Translations under genes and position numbers: made by a program
Shown here: piece by piece, positions 35,854-44,163 of the stretch
Layout: the number at the start of each line of letters is the position of its first letter
How positions within the stretch are numbered: the stretch's first letter is position 1
Assembly (NCBI RefSeq): GCF_022341425.1
Contig: NZ_JABFUC010000009.1
Coordinates: 124,001-188,000 of the forward strand
DNA length: 64,000 nucleotides
Source of the DNA: Billgrantia campisalis
GTDB lineage: Bacteria > Pseudomonadota > Gammaproteobacteria > Pseudomonadales > Halomonadaceae
Reading direction: 5' to 3'
Notes under the pieces: generated by a model
Database searches by the model: none
The model's input: the letters and a program-made list of their open reading frames with translations, nothing else
Told to the model about the DNA's origin: nothing

Positions 35854-37164
35854 TTAGTCCCGTGAAGCGGCCTGGCGGCGCAGGGGCGAACGCCGGCCGT
35901 AGGTCCCCCAGCGCCACAGCCACTCCACCGGCCCCATGCGAAAGCGGCGAAACCAGGCCGGCGCCAGGCCCAGCAGCAGCGCCCACACCAGCACCACGAC
36001 CGCGAGCTGCTCGACCCGGTCGAGTCGCCCGAATAGCCCCAGGCCGTGGCCGTAGAAGAGCGCGGTGCACAGCAGGCTGGTCAGCAGGTAGCCGCTGAGC
36101 GCGCCCTGCCCCAGCCAGCGCAGCCGGCCCATCAGCCCCGGGCAGGTTCCGCGCTTGAGCAGCCAGATCAGCGCACAGACCCAGGCCGTGGCCACCAGTG
36201 GCGTGGCCAGGTGGTTGAACAGCCCGCCGAGGTAGAGCGAGGTACGCATCTCCCAGCCGGTGGCGTGGTGAAAGAGCTGGCCCGCTGCGGCCAGGGGCAG
36301 GCCCAGGCCAGCCCCGAGCAGCGCCGTTCGCCGGTAGCGTGCCGCCGACCAGGCGCCGGTCAGCAGGCCGCTGCGGTAGGCGGCCATGCCGGCCAGCATC
36401 ATCGCCAGGATACGCCAGCCCTCCTCCAGCGGGACCACCAGCAGCTGCATCTGCAACGCGTCGGGCACCCGCTGCGCCATCTGCGCCCGCCAACTGCCGC
36501 GATAGGCGCCCTGCTCGGCGGCCAGCTGCTCGGCGGAGGGCTGCCAGACACTGGCCACCAGGTCCCGGTAGCCGGCCTCGGGCATGGCATGCATCAGCCA
36601 TGTCATCAGCAGCCCCCACAGCACTGGAACGGCGTACAGCCACGCCGCCGCCCGCAGCAGCCGGGGCGTCGACCAGCGGCGAAAAACGAAGGCCAGCAGG
36701 CCGACCAGTGCCAGGGTAAAGAGGATATCGCCGAACCAGATCAGATAGGCGTGGGCCAGCCCGATCAGCGCCAGCAGGGCCATGCGACGCCGGTGACGCC
36801 GCCAGGGGGCGACACCGGCGGCCTCGGCGCGCTCGGCCATCAGCACCACACCGGCACCGAACAGCGCCGAGAAGATCGCCAGGAACTTGGAGGCGAAGGC
36901 CACCTGGCCGAGGCTCCAGACCCACCACTCGGCCAGGCCGATGGGGCCTGCATAGGTAGGGTTCACGTAGGCGGCGGTCACCATGGCGAACGCCTGGATA
37001 TTCATCACCAGGATGCCGAGGATCGCCGCGCCCCGCAGCACGTCGAGGCTGTCGATTCGCTGGCGACACGCCCCTTTGCCGTCACGCCCCGTGATAGCCG
37101 TCCTCTTCGGGGTCCTCGTGGGCGCCCTTGGGCAGCTCGCCAGCCCAGGCCATGGCGGCGGCAT
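35854..37164 (-). CDS. DUF418 (YeiB-like) membrane protein
   Basis: About 436 residues. It begins with the family start RIDSLDVLRGAAILGILVMNIQAF, followed by ~9-10 hydrophobic segments, and ends with the DUF418 C-terminal block (GQGALSGYLLTSLLCTALFY; GPVEWLWRWGTYG). Function is unknown; membership in an acyltransferase-like superfamily has been suggested. No ATG or GTG lies close to RIDSLDVLRG. The ATG at 37164 makes an ~80 bp overlap with the upstream SpoIIAA-like gene, so the true start is uncertain. Confidence 0.82.
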   Translation of the reverse strand: MPPPWPGLASCPRAPTRTPKRTAITGRDGKGACRQRIDSLDVLRGAAILGILVMNIQAFAMVTAAYVNPTYAGPIGLAEWWVWSLGQVAFASKFLAIFSALFGAGVVLMAERAEAAGVAPWRRHRRRMALLALIGLAHAYLIWFGDILFTLALVGLLAFVFRRWSTPRLLRAAAWLYAVPVLWGLLMTWLMHAMPEAGYRDLVASVWQPSAEQLAAEQGAYRGSWRAQMAQRVPDALQMQLLVVPLEEGWRILAMMLAGMAAYRSGLLTGAWSAARYRRTALLGAGLGLPLAAAGQLFHHATGWEMRTSLYLGGLFNHLATPLVATAWVCALIWLLKRGTCPGLMGRLRWLGQGALSGYLLTSLLCTALFYGHGLGLFGRLDRVEQLAVVVLVWALLLGLAPAWFRRFRMGPVEWLWRWGTYGRRSPLRRQAASRD

Positions 37165-37501
37165 GCTCGCGCTTGGGGAAGGTGCGAATCTCCACGACCT
37201 TGAACAGCCGCTCCTCCAGGTGGGCGATGTGCTTGATCCACTCCTTGTCGGTGATCACGGCGGCGCGGTAGTAGTGCCCGAGATCCCCGAGCTGGGTCAG
37301 CCCGTAGCCAATATCCTTGAGCAGGGCGGTCAGCGTCATCCAGCGCATGTCATCGAACTCGACCACCATGCTGATTCGGGGGTGCTCCTTCTTGGCCGCC
37401 TCGATGGCATCGATCGCGCTCTGTAGCTCCCGTGCCGTCACGACGCCTCCCGCCTTCATCGCCACGACATGCGCCGCCGGGTGAGAAATGAATTCCAACA
37501 T
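37082..37501 (-). CDS. SpoIIAA-like (STAS_2) protein
   Basis: 139 residues from ATG 37501, with a GGAG ribosome site 8 bp before it. The pattern MLEFISHPAAHVVAMKAGGV, a helix (ELQSAIDAIEAAKKEH), a strand (ISMVVEFDDM) and RAAVITDKEWIKHIAHLEERLF is that of the STAS_2/SpoIIAA-like family, which bind lipids or act as regulators. Cytoplasmic or membrane-associated. Its 3' end overlaps the longest reading of the DUF418 gene. Function unknown. Confidence 0.85.
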   Translation of the reverse strand: MLEFISHPAAHVVAMKAGGVVTARELQSAIDAIEAAKKEHPRISMVVEFDDMRWMTLTALLKDIGYGLTQLGDLGHYYRAAVITDKEWIKHIAHLEERLFKVVEIRTFPKREHAAAMAWAGELPKGAHEDPEEDGYHGA

Positions 37502-37695
37502 GGACGTTCTCCTTGGATCAGGGAAGCAACAAGGCACCGCGCTTGCCTTCAGCTTAGCCCGTTGCGGCCTTCGGCTGGAAGCGCATCAGCCGTCAGGCGA
37601 GATGACCAGGCCAATGAAGCGCCACGCGGGTGACGCACCGCGCTGGGGGTCTGCTACCTTGAAAAGCGGGTGGACACCCAACTGGAGGCAACAAC

Positions 37696-38244
37696 GTGAC
37701 CCTGACGCCCTCGACCATGCCCGAGCTCGGCAGCCCCATACCGGGTTTTCGGCTGCCCGACCCCCGCGGCGGGGAGGTGGCCAGCGAGCAGTATCAAGGA
37801 CAGCCGCTGCTGGTGGTGTTTCTCTGCAACCACTGCCCCTTCGTCAAGCACATCGCCGATGCGTTCGCCGCGTTCGCTCGGGAGTATCAGTCCAAGGGGC
37901 TGGCGGTGGTCGCCATCAACAGCAACGACTACCGGTCCCAGCCCGACGACAGCCCGGAGCGGATGATCGAGGAGGCACAGCGGCGCGGCTACTCCTTTCC
38001 CTATCTGATCGACGAGAGCCAGGAGGTGGCGCGCGCCTTCCAGGCCGCCTGCACTCCCGACTTCTTCCTCTACGACCGCGACCACCGGCTGGCCTACCGG
38101 GGCCAGTTCGATGCCAGCCGCCCGAGCAAGGAGACTCCCGTTACCGGGGAGGACCTGCGCGCCGCCGCCGACGCCGTACTCGCCGGAAAGCCGCCGAGCG
38201 AGCGGCAGATGCCCTCGATGGGCTGCAACATCAAGTGGAAGTGA
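37696..38244 (+). CDS. Thioredoxin-like (AhpC/TSA-type) protein
   Basis: 182 residues from a GTG at 37696, with GGAGGCAACAAC just upstream. The redox motif is FLCNHCPFVKHIADAF (Cys44-x2-Cys47). INSNDYRSQPDDSPERM and TPDFFLYDRDHRLAYRGQFD match the conserved family of Cys-Asn-His-Cys thioredoxin-like proteins common in Proteobacteria. There is no signal peptide, so it is cytoplasmic. It probably reduces peroxides or disulphides; partner unknown. Followed 83 bp later by truC. Confidence 0.87.
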   Translation: MTLTPSTMPELGSPIPGFRLPDPRGGEVASEQYQGQPLLVVFLCNHCPFVKHIADAFAAFAREYQSKGLAVVAINSNDYRSQPDDSPERMIEEAQRRGYSFPYLIDESQEVARAFQAACTPDFFLYDRDHRLAYRGQFDASRPSKETPVTGEDLRAAADAVLAGKPPSERQMPSMGCNIKWK

Positions 38245-38327
38245 ACCGAGGCAGACCGGGGAGCGGATGACAAGCCAGCGCCCAGCAGCGACAATGGCCG
38301 CCCTTTGTTGCCACGGGCCGAGCCGGC

Positions 38328-39095
38328 ATGCCGCAGACGCTGACCCTCCTTCATCAGGACGACCACCTGGTCGCCGTGCACAAGCCGGCGGGGCTGCTGG
38401 TGCACCGCACCGCCCTGGCCCGCGGCGAGCGCGAGTTCCTGCTGCAGCGGCTACGCGACCGACTCGGCCAGCGGGTCTATCCGGTGCATCGCCTGGACCG
38501 CCCCACCTCCGGGGTAATGGTCTTCGCGCTGTCGCCCGAGGTGGCCACCACCCTCGCCGCGGCCTTCACCGAACGCCGGGTGGAGAAGCGCTACCTGGCA
38601 GTGGTGCGCGGCATCGGCCCCGAGGGCGAGCGGCTCGACTACCCGTTGCGCGAGGAGGACGGCCGCCTCCCCAAGGCGCAGATGCCGGCCATGGAGGCGC
38701 TGACCGAGGTGAAGCGCCTGGATAGCGTGGAGCTGCCGGTGCAGGTGGACCGCTACCCACAGAGCCGCTACTCGCTGATGGAGGCACGCCCGCTGACCGG
38801 TCGCCGCCACCAGATCCGCCGTCACCTGTCGCGGCGCGGCTATCCGATCATCGGCGACGCCAAGCACGGCAAGGGCAACCACAACCGCTTCTTCGCCGAG
38901 CGGCTCGGCTGCCCTCGCCTGCTGCTGGCCGCGGTGGAGCTGACGTTCGACCATCCCGTGGAGGCACATCGCCTGGCGCTGAGCTGCGCGCCGGACGCTT
39001 CCATGCGGGCGCTGTTAGAGCGCTTCGGCTGGGCCGGCCACCTGCCGGTCGACGGCGTGCGTCGCCTTGCCCCTTCATCCCCAACCCCTGCCTGA
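38328..39095 (+). CDS. truC: tRNA pseudouridine(65) synthase
   Basis: Isomerises U65 of tRNA(Ile1) and tRNA(Asp). 255 residues. It shares with E. coli TruC the start LHQDDHLVAVHKPAGLLVHR, the catalytic-aspartate motif HRLDRPTSGVM, VEKRYLAVVRG, and the C-terminal LTGRRHQIRRHLSRRGYPIIGDAKHG. The closely related RluA-type enzymes lack the PRYPTTRY-like segment, which appears here as VDRYPQSRY. It sits 21 bp before tcdA, another tRNA-modification gene. Confidence 0.92.
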   Translation: MPQTLTLLHQDDHLVAVHKPAGLLVHRTALARGEREFLLQRLRDRLGQRVYPVHRLDRPTSGVMVFALSPEVATTLAAAFTERRVEKRYLAVVRGIGPEGERLDYPLREEDGRLPKAQMPAMEALTEVKRLDSVELPVQVDRYPQSRYSLMEARPLTGRRHQIRRHLSRRGYPIIGDAKHGKGNHNRFFAERLGCPRLLLAAVELTFDHPVEAHRLALSCAPDASMRALLERFGWAGHLPVDGVRRLAPSSPTPA

Positions 39096-39116
39096 CCGGG
39101 AGACCCAACCGCTGCC

Positions 39117-39944
39117 ATGACCGCCCCCTCGACCCCCAGTGCCGCCATCCCCACGGACGACTACGCCCTGCGCTTCGGCGGCATCCGCCGGCTCTACGGC
39201 CGGCGCGCCGTGGCGCGCTTCCGCGAGGCCCATGTGGTGGTGGTCGGCGTGGGCGGCGTAGGCAGCTGGGCGGTGGAGGCCCTGGCCCGCTCGGGCATCG
39301 GCCGGCTCACGCTGATCGATCTGGACGACGTCTGCGTTTCCAACGTCAATCGCCAGCTGCACGCCCTGGACGGCACCGTCGGCCGCCCCAAGGTCGAGGT
39401 GCTGGCCGAGCGCTGCCGGGCCATCCAGCCGGGCATCGAGGTGGTGGCGGATACCGCCTTCGTCACCCCCGCCAACCTGGCCGAGCGGATTCCCGACGAC
39501 GCCGACCACATGCTGGACGCCATCGACAGCGTGGTGGCCAAAGCGGCGCTGATCGCCTGGTGCAAGCGACGCAAGCTGGCGATTACCGTCACCGGCGCCG
39601 CCGGCGGCCAGACCGACCCCACCCGCATCCGGGTGGCCGACCTGGCGCGCACCGAGCACGACCCGCTGCTGGCCAAGGTGCGCTCTCGTCTGCGCCGCGA
39701 TTTCGGCTTCTCGCGCAATCCCAAGCGGCGCTTCTCGGTGGAGTGCGTCTACTCTGACGAACAGCTGGTCTATCCCGGCAGCGACGGCGAGGTGTGTTTC
39801 ACCAAGCCCGGCAGCGGCGAGTCGACGCGGCTGGACTGCGCCTCGGGCTTCGGAGCCGCCACCTTCGTCACCGGCAGCTTCGGCTTCGTCGCCGCCTCGC
39901 GGGTCCTCACCCGGTTGGCCAAGCGAGCCATCGCGACGCCATAG
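39117..39944 (+). CDS. tcdA: tRNA threonylcarbamoyladenosine dehydratase
   Basis: ATP-dependent cyclisation of t6A to ct6A at position 37 of tRNA. 275 residues of E1/MoeB-ThiF fold: RFGGIRRLYGRRAVARFREA, ATP loop VVVGVGGVGSWAVEALARSG, DLDDVCVSNVNRQLHAL, HMLDAIDSVVAKAALI, and a C-terminal segment FGAATFVTGSFGFVAASRVL. Length fits CsdL/TcdA. The product is the next step after the TsaC pathway encoded at 1.4-2 kb. It probably forms an operon with truC. Confidence 0.95.
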   Translation: MTAPSTPSAAIPTDDYALRFGGIRRLYGRRAVARFREAHVVVVGVGGVGSWAVEALARSGIGRLTLIDLDDVCVSNVNRQLHALDGTVGRPKVEVLAERCRAIQPGIEVVADTAFVTPANLAERIPDDADHMLDAIDSVVAKAALIAWCKRRKLAITVTGAAGGQTDPTRIRVADLARTEHDPLLAKVRSRLRRDFGFSRNPKRRFSVECVYSDEQLVYPGSDGEVCFTKPGSGESTRLDCASGFGAATFVTGSFGFVAASRVLTRLAKRAIATP

Positions 39945-40036
39945 CGCCCCGAACTTCCTCGGTAGGAAAGCCCAAGTCATCACCCCCGAACCGCGCCGGT
40001 CACGTCGAACGCCGGCCCCCACCCCTGGAGCCCCCC

Positions 40037-40264
40037 ATGACACGTCCCCGTCCCGTCCCCGGCATCTACTGCCACTACAAGGGCAACCGCTACGAGGTGC
40101 TCGGCGTCGCCCACCACAGCGAGAACGAAGAGCCGATGGTGGTCTACCGCGCGCTCTATGGCGACTACGGCCTGTGGGTGAGGCCGCTTGCGATGTTCAC
40201 CGAACTGGTCGAGGTGCAGGGCGAACCGGTGCCCCGCTTCGAGCTGGAGAAGGCTTTTCACTGA
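40037..40264 (+). CDS. DUF1653 protein
   Basis: 75 residues: PGIYCHYKGNRYEVLGVAHHSE, EPMVVYRALYGDYGLWVRPLAMF, then TELVEVQGEPVPRFELEKA. This is the compact DUF1653 beta domain of unknown function. The ATG at 40037 follows a GGAG at 8 bp. It lies after tcdA and is convergent with bfr across a strong terminator. Confidence 0.9.
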   Translation: MTRPRPVPGIYCHYKGNRYEVLGVAHHSENEEPMVVYRALYGDYGLWVRPLAMFTELVEVQGEPVPRFELEKAFH

Positions 40265-40308
40265 CGCAGGAATGGGCCCAGCCAGCAGGGAGGCGGGAGC
40301 CAGACGCA

Positions 40309-40335
40309 CCACCGGCGCCTCAGGGGCGCCGGTGG
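40309..40335. terminator. Bidirectional terminator hairpin
   Basis: CCACCGGCGCC (40309-40319) pairs perfectly with GGCGCCGGTGG (40325-40335) around TCAGG, between convergent DUF1653 and bfr genes. Confidence 0.7.
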
Positions 40336-40365
40336 AGTGGGCTGACAGGGTTGCGGCCAGGAAGG

Positions 40366-40848
40366 TTACTCGTCGCCGGCTTCCTGCATCTGCTTGAGCA
40401 GGTAGTTCTCGATGCCGACCTTGTCGATCAGGCCGAGCTCGGTCTCGATGTGATCGATATGCTCTTCCTCGTCGGCGAGGATATGACGGAAGAGGTCGCG
40501 GCTGACGTAGTCCTTGACCTGCTCGCAGTAGGCGATGGCGTCGATATAGTCCTGGCGGCCCTCGTGCTCGATCTTGAGATCGCTCTCGAGCATCTCGCGC
40601 ACGTTCTCGCCAATATAAAGCTTGCCGAGATCCTGCAGATTGGGCACGCCTTCGAGGAACAGAATCCGCTCGATCAGCTTGTCGGCGTGATTCATCTCAT
40701 CGATGGATTCGTCGTACTCCCACTTGGCCAGCGCCTTGAGGCCCCAGTCCTTGTACATCTTGGCGTGCAGGAAATACTGGTTGATGGCGACCAGTTCGTT
40801 GCCGAGCGCCTTATTGAGATGTTCGATGACCTTGGCATCGCCTTTCAT
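40366..40848 (-). CDS. bfr: Bacterioferritin
   Basis: 24-mer haem-containing iron store. 160 residues from ATG 40848, with AGGGAG as ribosome site. All ferroxidase ligands are present at the canonical numbers: Glu18, Glu51, His54, Glu94, Glu127 and His130, plus the haem ligand Met52. Thus it is a catalytically complete, haem-binding subunit. It lies downstream of bfd on the same strand, with ~200 bp between that contain an inverted TATTGG/CCAATA pair of unknown meaning. Bfd is the partner that drives iron release. Confidence 0.97.
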   Translation of the reverse strand: MKGDAKVIEHLNKALGNELVAINQYFLHAKMYKDWGLKALAKWEYDESIDEMNHADKLIERILFLEGVPNLQDLGKLYIGENVREMLESDLKIEHEGRQDYIDAIAYCEQVKDYVSRDLFRHILADEEEHIDHIETELGLIDKVGIENYLLKQMQEAGDE

Positions 40849-41047
40849 TGCACTTCTCCCTACTGCGTCGTCAGGTGTCAGGGTCTTGCAGGGGTTCAGC
40901 ACTTACGGTGGCTGAATCTATCCTGACAGTATTGGGCAATATCGGAGAAAAGTCCAATAGCGACAAGGGGTTGGAGAAAGCGCAACTAGAATGATAAGGA
41001 TTGACGTCCCACCGGGAGAGCGGGCCGCCGCCGAGCCGGGGGCTGGC

Positions 41048-41260
41048 TCAGACGGCGTAGGCCAGATCGCTGGCCGAGGCGCTCAGCTCGCTCACCACGG
41101 CCTCGCGGGTGATCGCCTTGCCCGCACCGGCGCACTTGCCGCACTGGGTACCGCAGCCGGTCTCTCCCTGCACATCGCGCCAGCTGCGCGCACCGTTCTC
41201 GACGGCCTCGCGGATCCGGTGGTCAGTCACACCCTTGCAGAGACATACGTACATCGCCAT
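41048..41260 (-). CDS. bfd: Bacterioferritin-associated [2Fe-2S] ferredoxin
   Basis: 70 residues (or 68 from the second ATG at 41254). Fe-S ligands form the Bfd pattern: CLC at the N-terminus and CGTQCGKC in the middle, i.e. CxC...CxxC. Bfd gives electrons to Bfr to mobilise iron under starvation. A Fur-like box lies ~30 bp upstream, consistent with induction at low iron. The tail SELSASASDLAYAV is longer than in E. coli Bfd. Confidence 0.93.
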   Translation of the reverse strand: MAMYVCLCKGVTDHRIREAVENGARSWRDVQGETGCGTQCGKCAGAGKAITREAVVSELSASASDLAYAV

Positions 41261-41288
41261 CGCCCTCGCTGTTCATTGCTGAGTTAAA

Positions 41289-41303
41289 TGTAAACGATTC
41301 GCA
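41289..41303 (-). promoter_or_regulatory. Probable Fur box upstream of bfd
   Basis: On the minus strand TGCGAATCGTTTACA matches the 7-1-7 Fur palindrome TGATAATNATTATCA at 10 of 14 defined positions and keeps the outer TG/CA and inner AAT/TT core. It lies 29 bp before the bfd start. Basis: visual comparison with the consensus. Confidence 0.5.
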
Positions 41304-41368
41304 TAGCCTATCGCAAGTATGACTTGCCTCGATTTGTGATCCCGGTCAGTTTTCCCTCCGGCTGCCGC

Positions 41369-41845
41369 TCAACGCCGCGACTTGGGCAGCACCACCACCC
41401 GGGTGCCGGAGGCGATATCGGGCCAGCTGCGCCGCTCGCCGTCGATCAGAACCCACAGGTAGCCCAGCCCGAAGGCGGCCAGGGAGACCCAGGCCACCAG
41501 GAAGCGCACCAGGCTCTGGGCCAGGGTGATCGAATAGCCGTCGCGGGTCTGCACCCGCAGGCGCCAGGCCTGCATGCCCAGGGTCATGCCGCCGCGGGTC
41601 CAGGAGACGGCGAAGAAGGCGAAGGCGCCGGCCACCAGCAGCAGCTGGAGCGTTAGCCGCTGCAGGCTGCCGGCACCCACCTCCTCCGCCGAGAGGCCCA
41701 GCAGCTGGCGCAGCACGCCCAGGTGCAGCGTCGCGAGCAGGATCCAGATCGCGGCGACCAGGAAGGCATCGTAGAGCATGGCCCCCAGCCGCCGTCCCAG
41801 GCCGGCGGGCCACACATCGTCGAGTTGGGTGAAGCGTCGTTGCAT
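41369..41845 (-). CDS. RDD family membrane protein
   Basis: 158 residues with three membrane segments. The RDD pattern is seen as GLGRRLGAMLYDAFLVAAIW (Arg-Asp in helix 1), the central segment LLVAGAFAFFAVSWTRGGMTLGMQAWRLRV, and SLAAFGLGYLWVLIDGERRSWPD with the terminal Asp. Function unknown; possibly transport-related. Located after lptG on the same strand, separated by a short hairpin; often found beside lptFG or bfd in related genomes. Confidence 0.88.
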   Translation of the reverse strand: MQRRFTQLDDVWPAGLGRRLGAMLYDAFLVAAIWILLATLHLGVLRQLLGLSAEEVGAGSLQRLTLQLLLVAGAFAFFAVSWTRGGMTLGMQAWRLRVQTRDGYSITLAQSLVRFLVAWVSLAAFGLGYLWVLIDGERRSWPDIASGTRVVVLPKSRR

Positions 41846-41864
41846 AGTGTCAGTGCCTTATTTA

Positions 41865-41879
41865 CCGCCGGTACGGCGG
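41865..41879 (-). terminator. Short hairpin between lptG and the RDD gene
   Basis: CCGCCG-GTA-CGGCGG (41865-41879) followed on the minus strand by TAAATAAGG. It lies in the gap between the lptG stop region and the RDD start, so any terminator effect concerns lptFG. Confidence 0.35.
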
Positions 41880-41890
41880 ATAATAGTGCT

Positions 41891-42955
41891 CTAGCCGGTA
41901 CGGCGTAACAGATAGAGTCCCAGGGCGGCACACAGCAGGGTTGGCGCCAGCACCGCCCAGGCTGGCGAGAAGCCGTACACCATGGAAGCCGGCGCCAGCA
42001 GGTCCTGCAGGTACTTGAATACCAGGCCGGTGACCACACCGTAGAAGACCCGGGTGCCGGCAGCGACGGTGCGCAGCGGCCCAAACACGAAGGAGGCCGC
42101 CACCAGCACCAGGGAGGCCATGGTCAGTGGCATCAAGACCTTCTGCCAGAAGTAGAGCAGCGGCTGGGTGGCCTGCAGGCCCTGCTGCTGCAGGTAGCGG
42201 GCATAGGCCCACAGTTCGCTGGGCGCCTGGCTGTTGATCGGGCGCAGCAGGCGGCCGAGCTGCTCCGGGGTCAGCCCGGTCTCCCAGGCCTGCTCCTCGT
42301 GGTGCTCGACCTCGGTGTGCGATTCCCCAAAGCGCGTCGTGGCCACCGACTCGAGCACCCAGGCGCCGTCGCGCCATACGGCGCGCTCGGCCACCGTGGC
42401 CTCACGCAGGCTGCGCTCCTCGAAGCGGTAGCGGGTCAGGTCGAGCACGGTGTCGTCGGCGCGAATGGCCCCGAAGCGGTAGACGCTGTCGCCCTCCCGC
42501 TGCCAGCCGCCGCGCTGGGTGACCACCGCCCCCTCGCCCTGCAGCTGCTCCAGCCGCCAGGCGCTGGCGAACTGCTCGGTGCGCGGGCTGACGTACTCGG
42601 CGGTGAGCAGCACCACGACCACCACCAGGATCACCGGTTTCATCACGCTCCACAGGATGCGCGTCAGCGAACGGCCGGCGGCGCGCATCACCGTCAGCTC
42701 GTTGCTCGAGGCCATGCTGCCCAGGCCGATCAGCGCCCCGATCAGCACCCCCACCGGCGCATACTGGTAGAAGCGCCAGGGCAGGCGCAACAGCAGATAG
42801 AGCAGCACCTGGAAGGCGCCGTAATCGCCTTCGATATCGTCCAGGTCATTGATATAGGAGATCACCAGGTCGAGCCCCAGCAGCACCACCTGGACCACGA
42901 TGATCGCGCCCAGCACGTTGCGGGCGATATAGCGGTCGAGACGATCCAGGCCCAT
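41891..42955 (-). CDS. lptG: LPS export ABC transporter permease LptG
   Basis: Inner-membrane permease that, with LptF and LptB2, extracts LPS and passes it to LptC/A. 354 residues from ATG 42955, which overlaps the lptF stop (TGATG). Three N-terminal membrane segments include GALIGLGSMASSNELTVMRAAG (coupling helix), followed by a large periplasmic beta-jellyroll (~120-265) and three C-terminal membrane segments with PLTMASLVLVAASFVFGPLR. Position second in the lptF-lptG pair and motif order support LptG rather than LptF. Confidence 0.95.
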   Translation of the reverse strand: MGLDRLDRYIARNVLGAIIVVQVVLLGLDLVISYINDLDDIEGDYGAFQVLLYLLLRLPWRFYQYAPVGVLIGALIGLGSMASSNELTVMRAAGRSLTRILWSVMKPVILVVVVVLLTAEYVSPRTEQFASAWRLEQLQGEGAVVTQRGGWQREGDSVYRFGAIRADDTVLDLTRYRFEERSLREATVAERAVWRDGAWVLESVATTRFGESHTEVEHHEEQAWETGLTPEQLGRLLRPINSQAPSELWAYARYLQQQGLQATQPLLYFWQKVLMPLTMASLVLVAASFVFGPLRTVAAGTRVFYGVVTGLVFKYLQDLLAPASMVYGFSPAWAVLAPTLLCAALGLYLLRRTG

Positions 42956-44034
42956 CAGCGCATCCCCTTGCGCTGGGCATGCACCATCATCCCCAGCCCC
43001 AGAGCCAGGAAGACGGCATGAATCGGCCACATGCCGATCGCCGCCGGTAGCGCCCCGCGGCCGATGGCGTCCAGGGCCGCCAGCAGCAGGCTGAGATAGC
43101 AGACGTGCAGGAAGACCGCCGGCAGCAGCTTGGCAAAGCGCCCCTGGCGCGGGTTGACCCGGGAGAGCGGCATCGCCAGCAGCGTCAGCACGAACACCAT
43201 CAGCGGCAGCGACAGCCGCCACTGCAGCTGGGCCTGAGCCTCACTGGTGTCATCGGCGAACAGCTCGGCGGTGGTGGCATACTCAGTGCCGTCGAGCTCG
43301 CGCATGTCGTCGACCTGGGAGAGGCGCACCGCATAGGTGGCGAACTCCAGGCGCTCGGCCTCGAAGCGACCCGGGTCGACGCTGTAGCGCTCGCCCTCGG
43401 CCAGCACCAGAAAGCGGCTGCCGGTCTCTTCGTCCACGGTCTGATAGCCGCTGGCGGCACGGGTCACCGCGCTCTCCGGCGTGCCGTCGCGGCGCCGCTG
43501 TCGCTCGCTGATGAACACCTCCAGCATGCGCGTGCGGTCGTCGTTGAAAGCCTCGGTGTAGGCGGTGCGGCCGCCGCCGAAGTCCTGGAAGCGCCCCGGG
43601 GCCAGGGCGGTGAAGTCCAGCCGGCTGCGCTGCTCCTCCAGCATCACCGCGTTGTGCAGCGCCCCGGCGGGGGTCAGCCACAGGCTGCACAGTCCCACCA
43701 GCAGCGCCACCAGGGTGGCGGGCACCAGGCTCACCTGCAGCAGCTTGGCCGGGCTGGTGCCGCAGGCCACCAGCACGGTGATCTCGCTGTTGAGGTAGAG
43801 CTGGCCGTAGGCCAGCAGGATGCCGAGGAAGAACGCCAGCGGCAGGATCAGCTCGAGAAAGCCCGGCAGGTGGAACAGCATCAGGGTGCCGAGGATGCTG
43901 GCCGGGATGTCCCCCTCGGCGGCATCGGTAAAGTAGCGGATGAAGCGACTGCCCATGATCACCAGCAGCAGGACCCCGGCGACGGCGGCCATGGTCAGCA
44001 GGATCTCGCGGGTCAGGTAGCGGAAAATGATCAT
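42955..44034 (-). CDS. lptF: LPS export ABC transporter permease LptF
   Basis: Partner permease of LptG. 359 residues, start MIIFRYLTREILLTMAAVAG typical of LptF. Segment GILLAYGQLYLNSEITVLVACG (~89-110) contains the coupling-helix glutamate. A periplasmic domain (~120-265) and three C-terminal helices with LPLMVFVLTLLAMPLSRVNPRQGRF follow. It is divergent from pepA with ~130 bp between the starts, the classical pepA/lptFG arrangement. The pair is essential in most Gram-negative bacteria. Confidence 0.96.
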   Translation of the reverse strand: MIIFRYLTREILLTMAAVAGVLLLVIMGSRFIRYFTDAAEGDIPASILGTLMLFHLPGFLELILPLAFFLGILLAYGQLYLNSEITVLVACGTSPAKLLQVSLVPATLVALLVGLCSLWLTPAGALHNAVMLEEQRSRLDFTALAPGRFQDFGGGRTAYTEAFNDDRTRMLEVFISERQRRRDGTPESAVTRAASGYQTVDEETGSRFLVLAEGERYSVDPGRFEAERLEFATYAVRLSQVDDMRELDGTEYATTAELFADDTSEAQAQLQWRLSLPLMVFVLTLLAMPLSRVNPRQGRFAKLLPAVFLHVCYLSLLLAALDAIGRGALPAAIGMWPIHAVFLALGLGMMVHAQRKGMR

Positions 44035-44163
44035 GCAGCTCTTTTATGCAATGGGGCCATGCCTTGGGTACACTGAGGCGATTCGGCGCGGCCTGCGGGC
44101 GTGCCGGCATTATCCAGAATCCCTCAACGCTTGTAACCCCAAAGCTTGTCTTGTGGAGTCACC

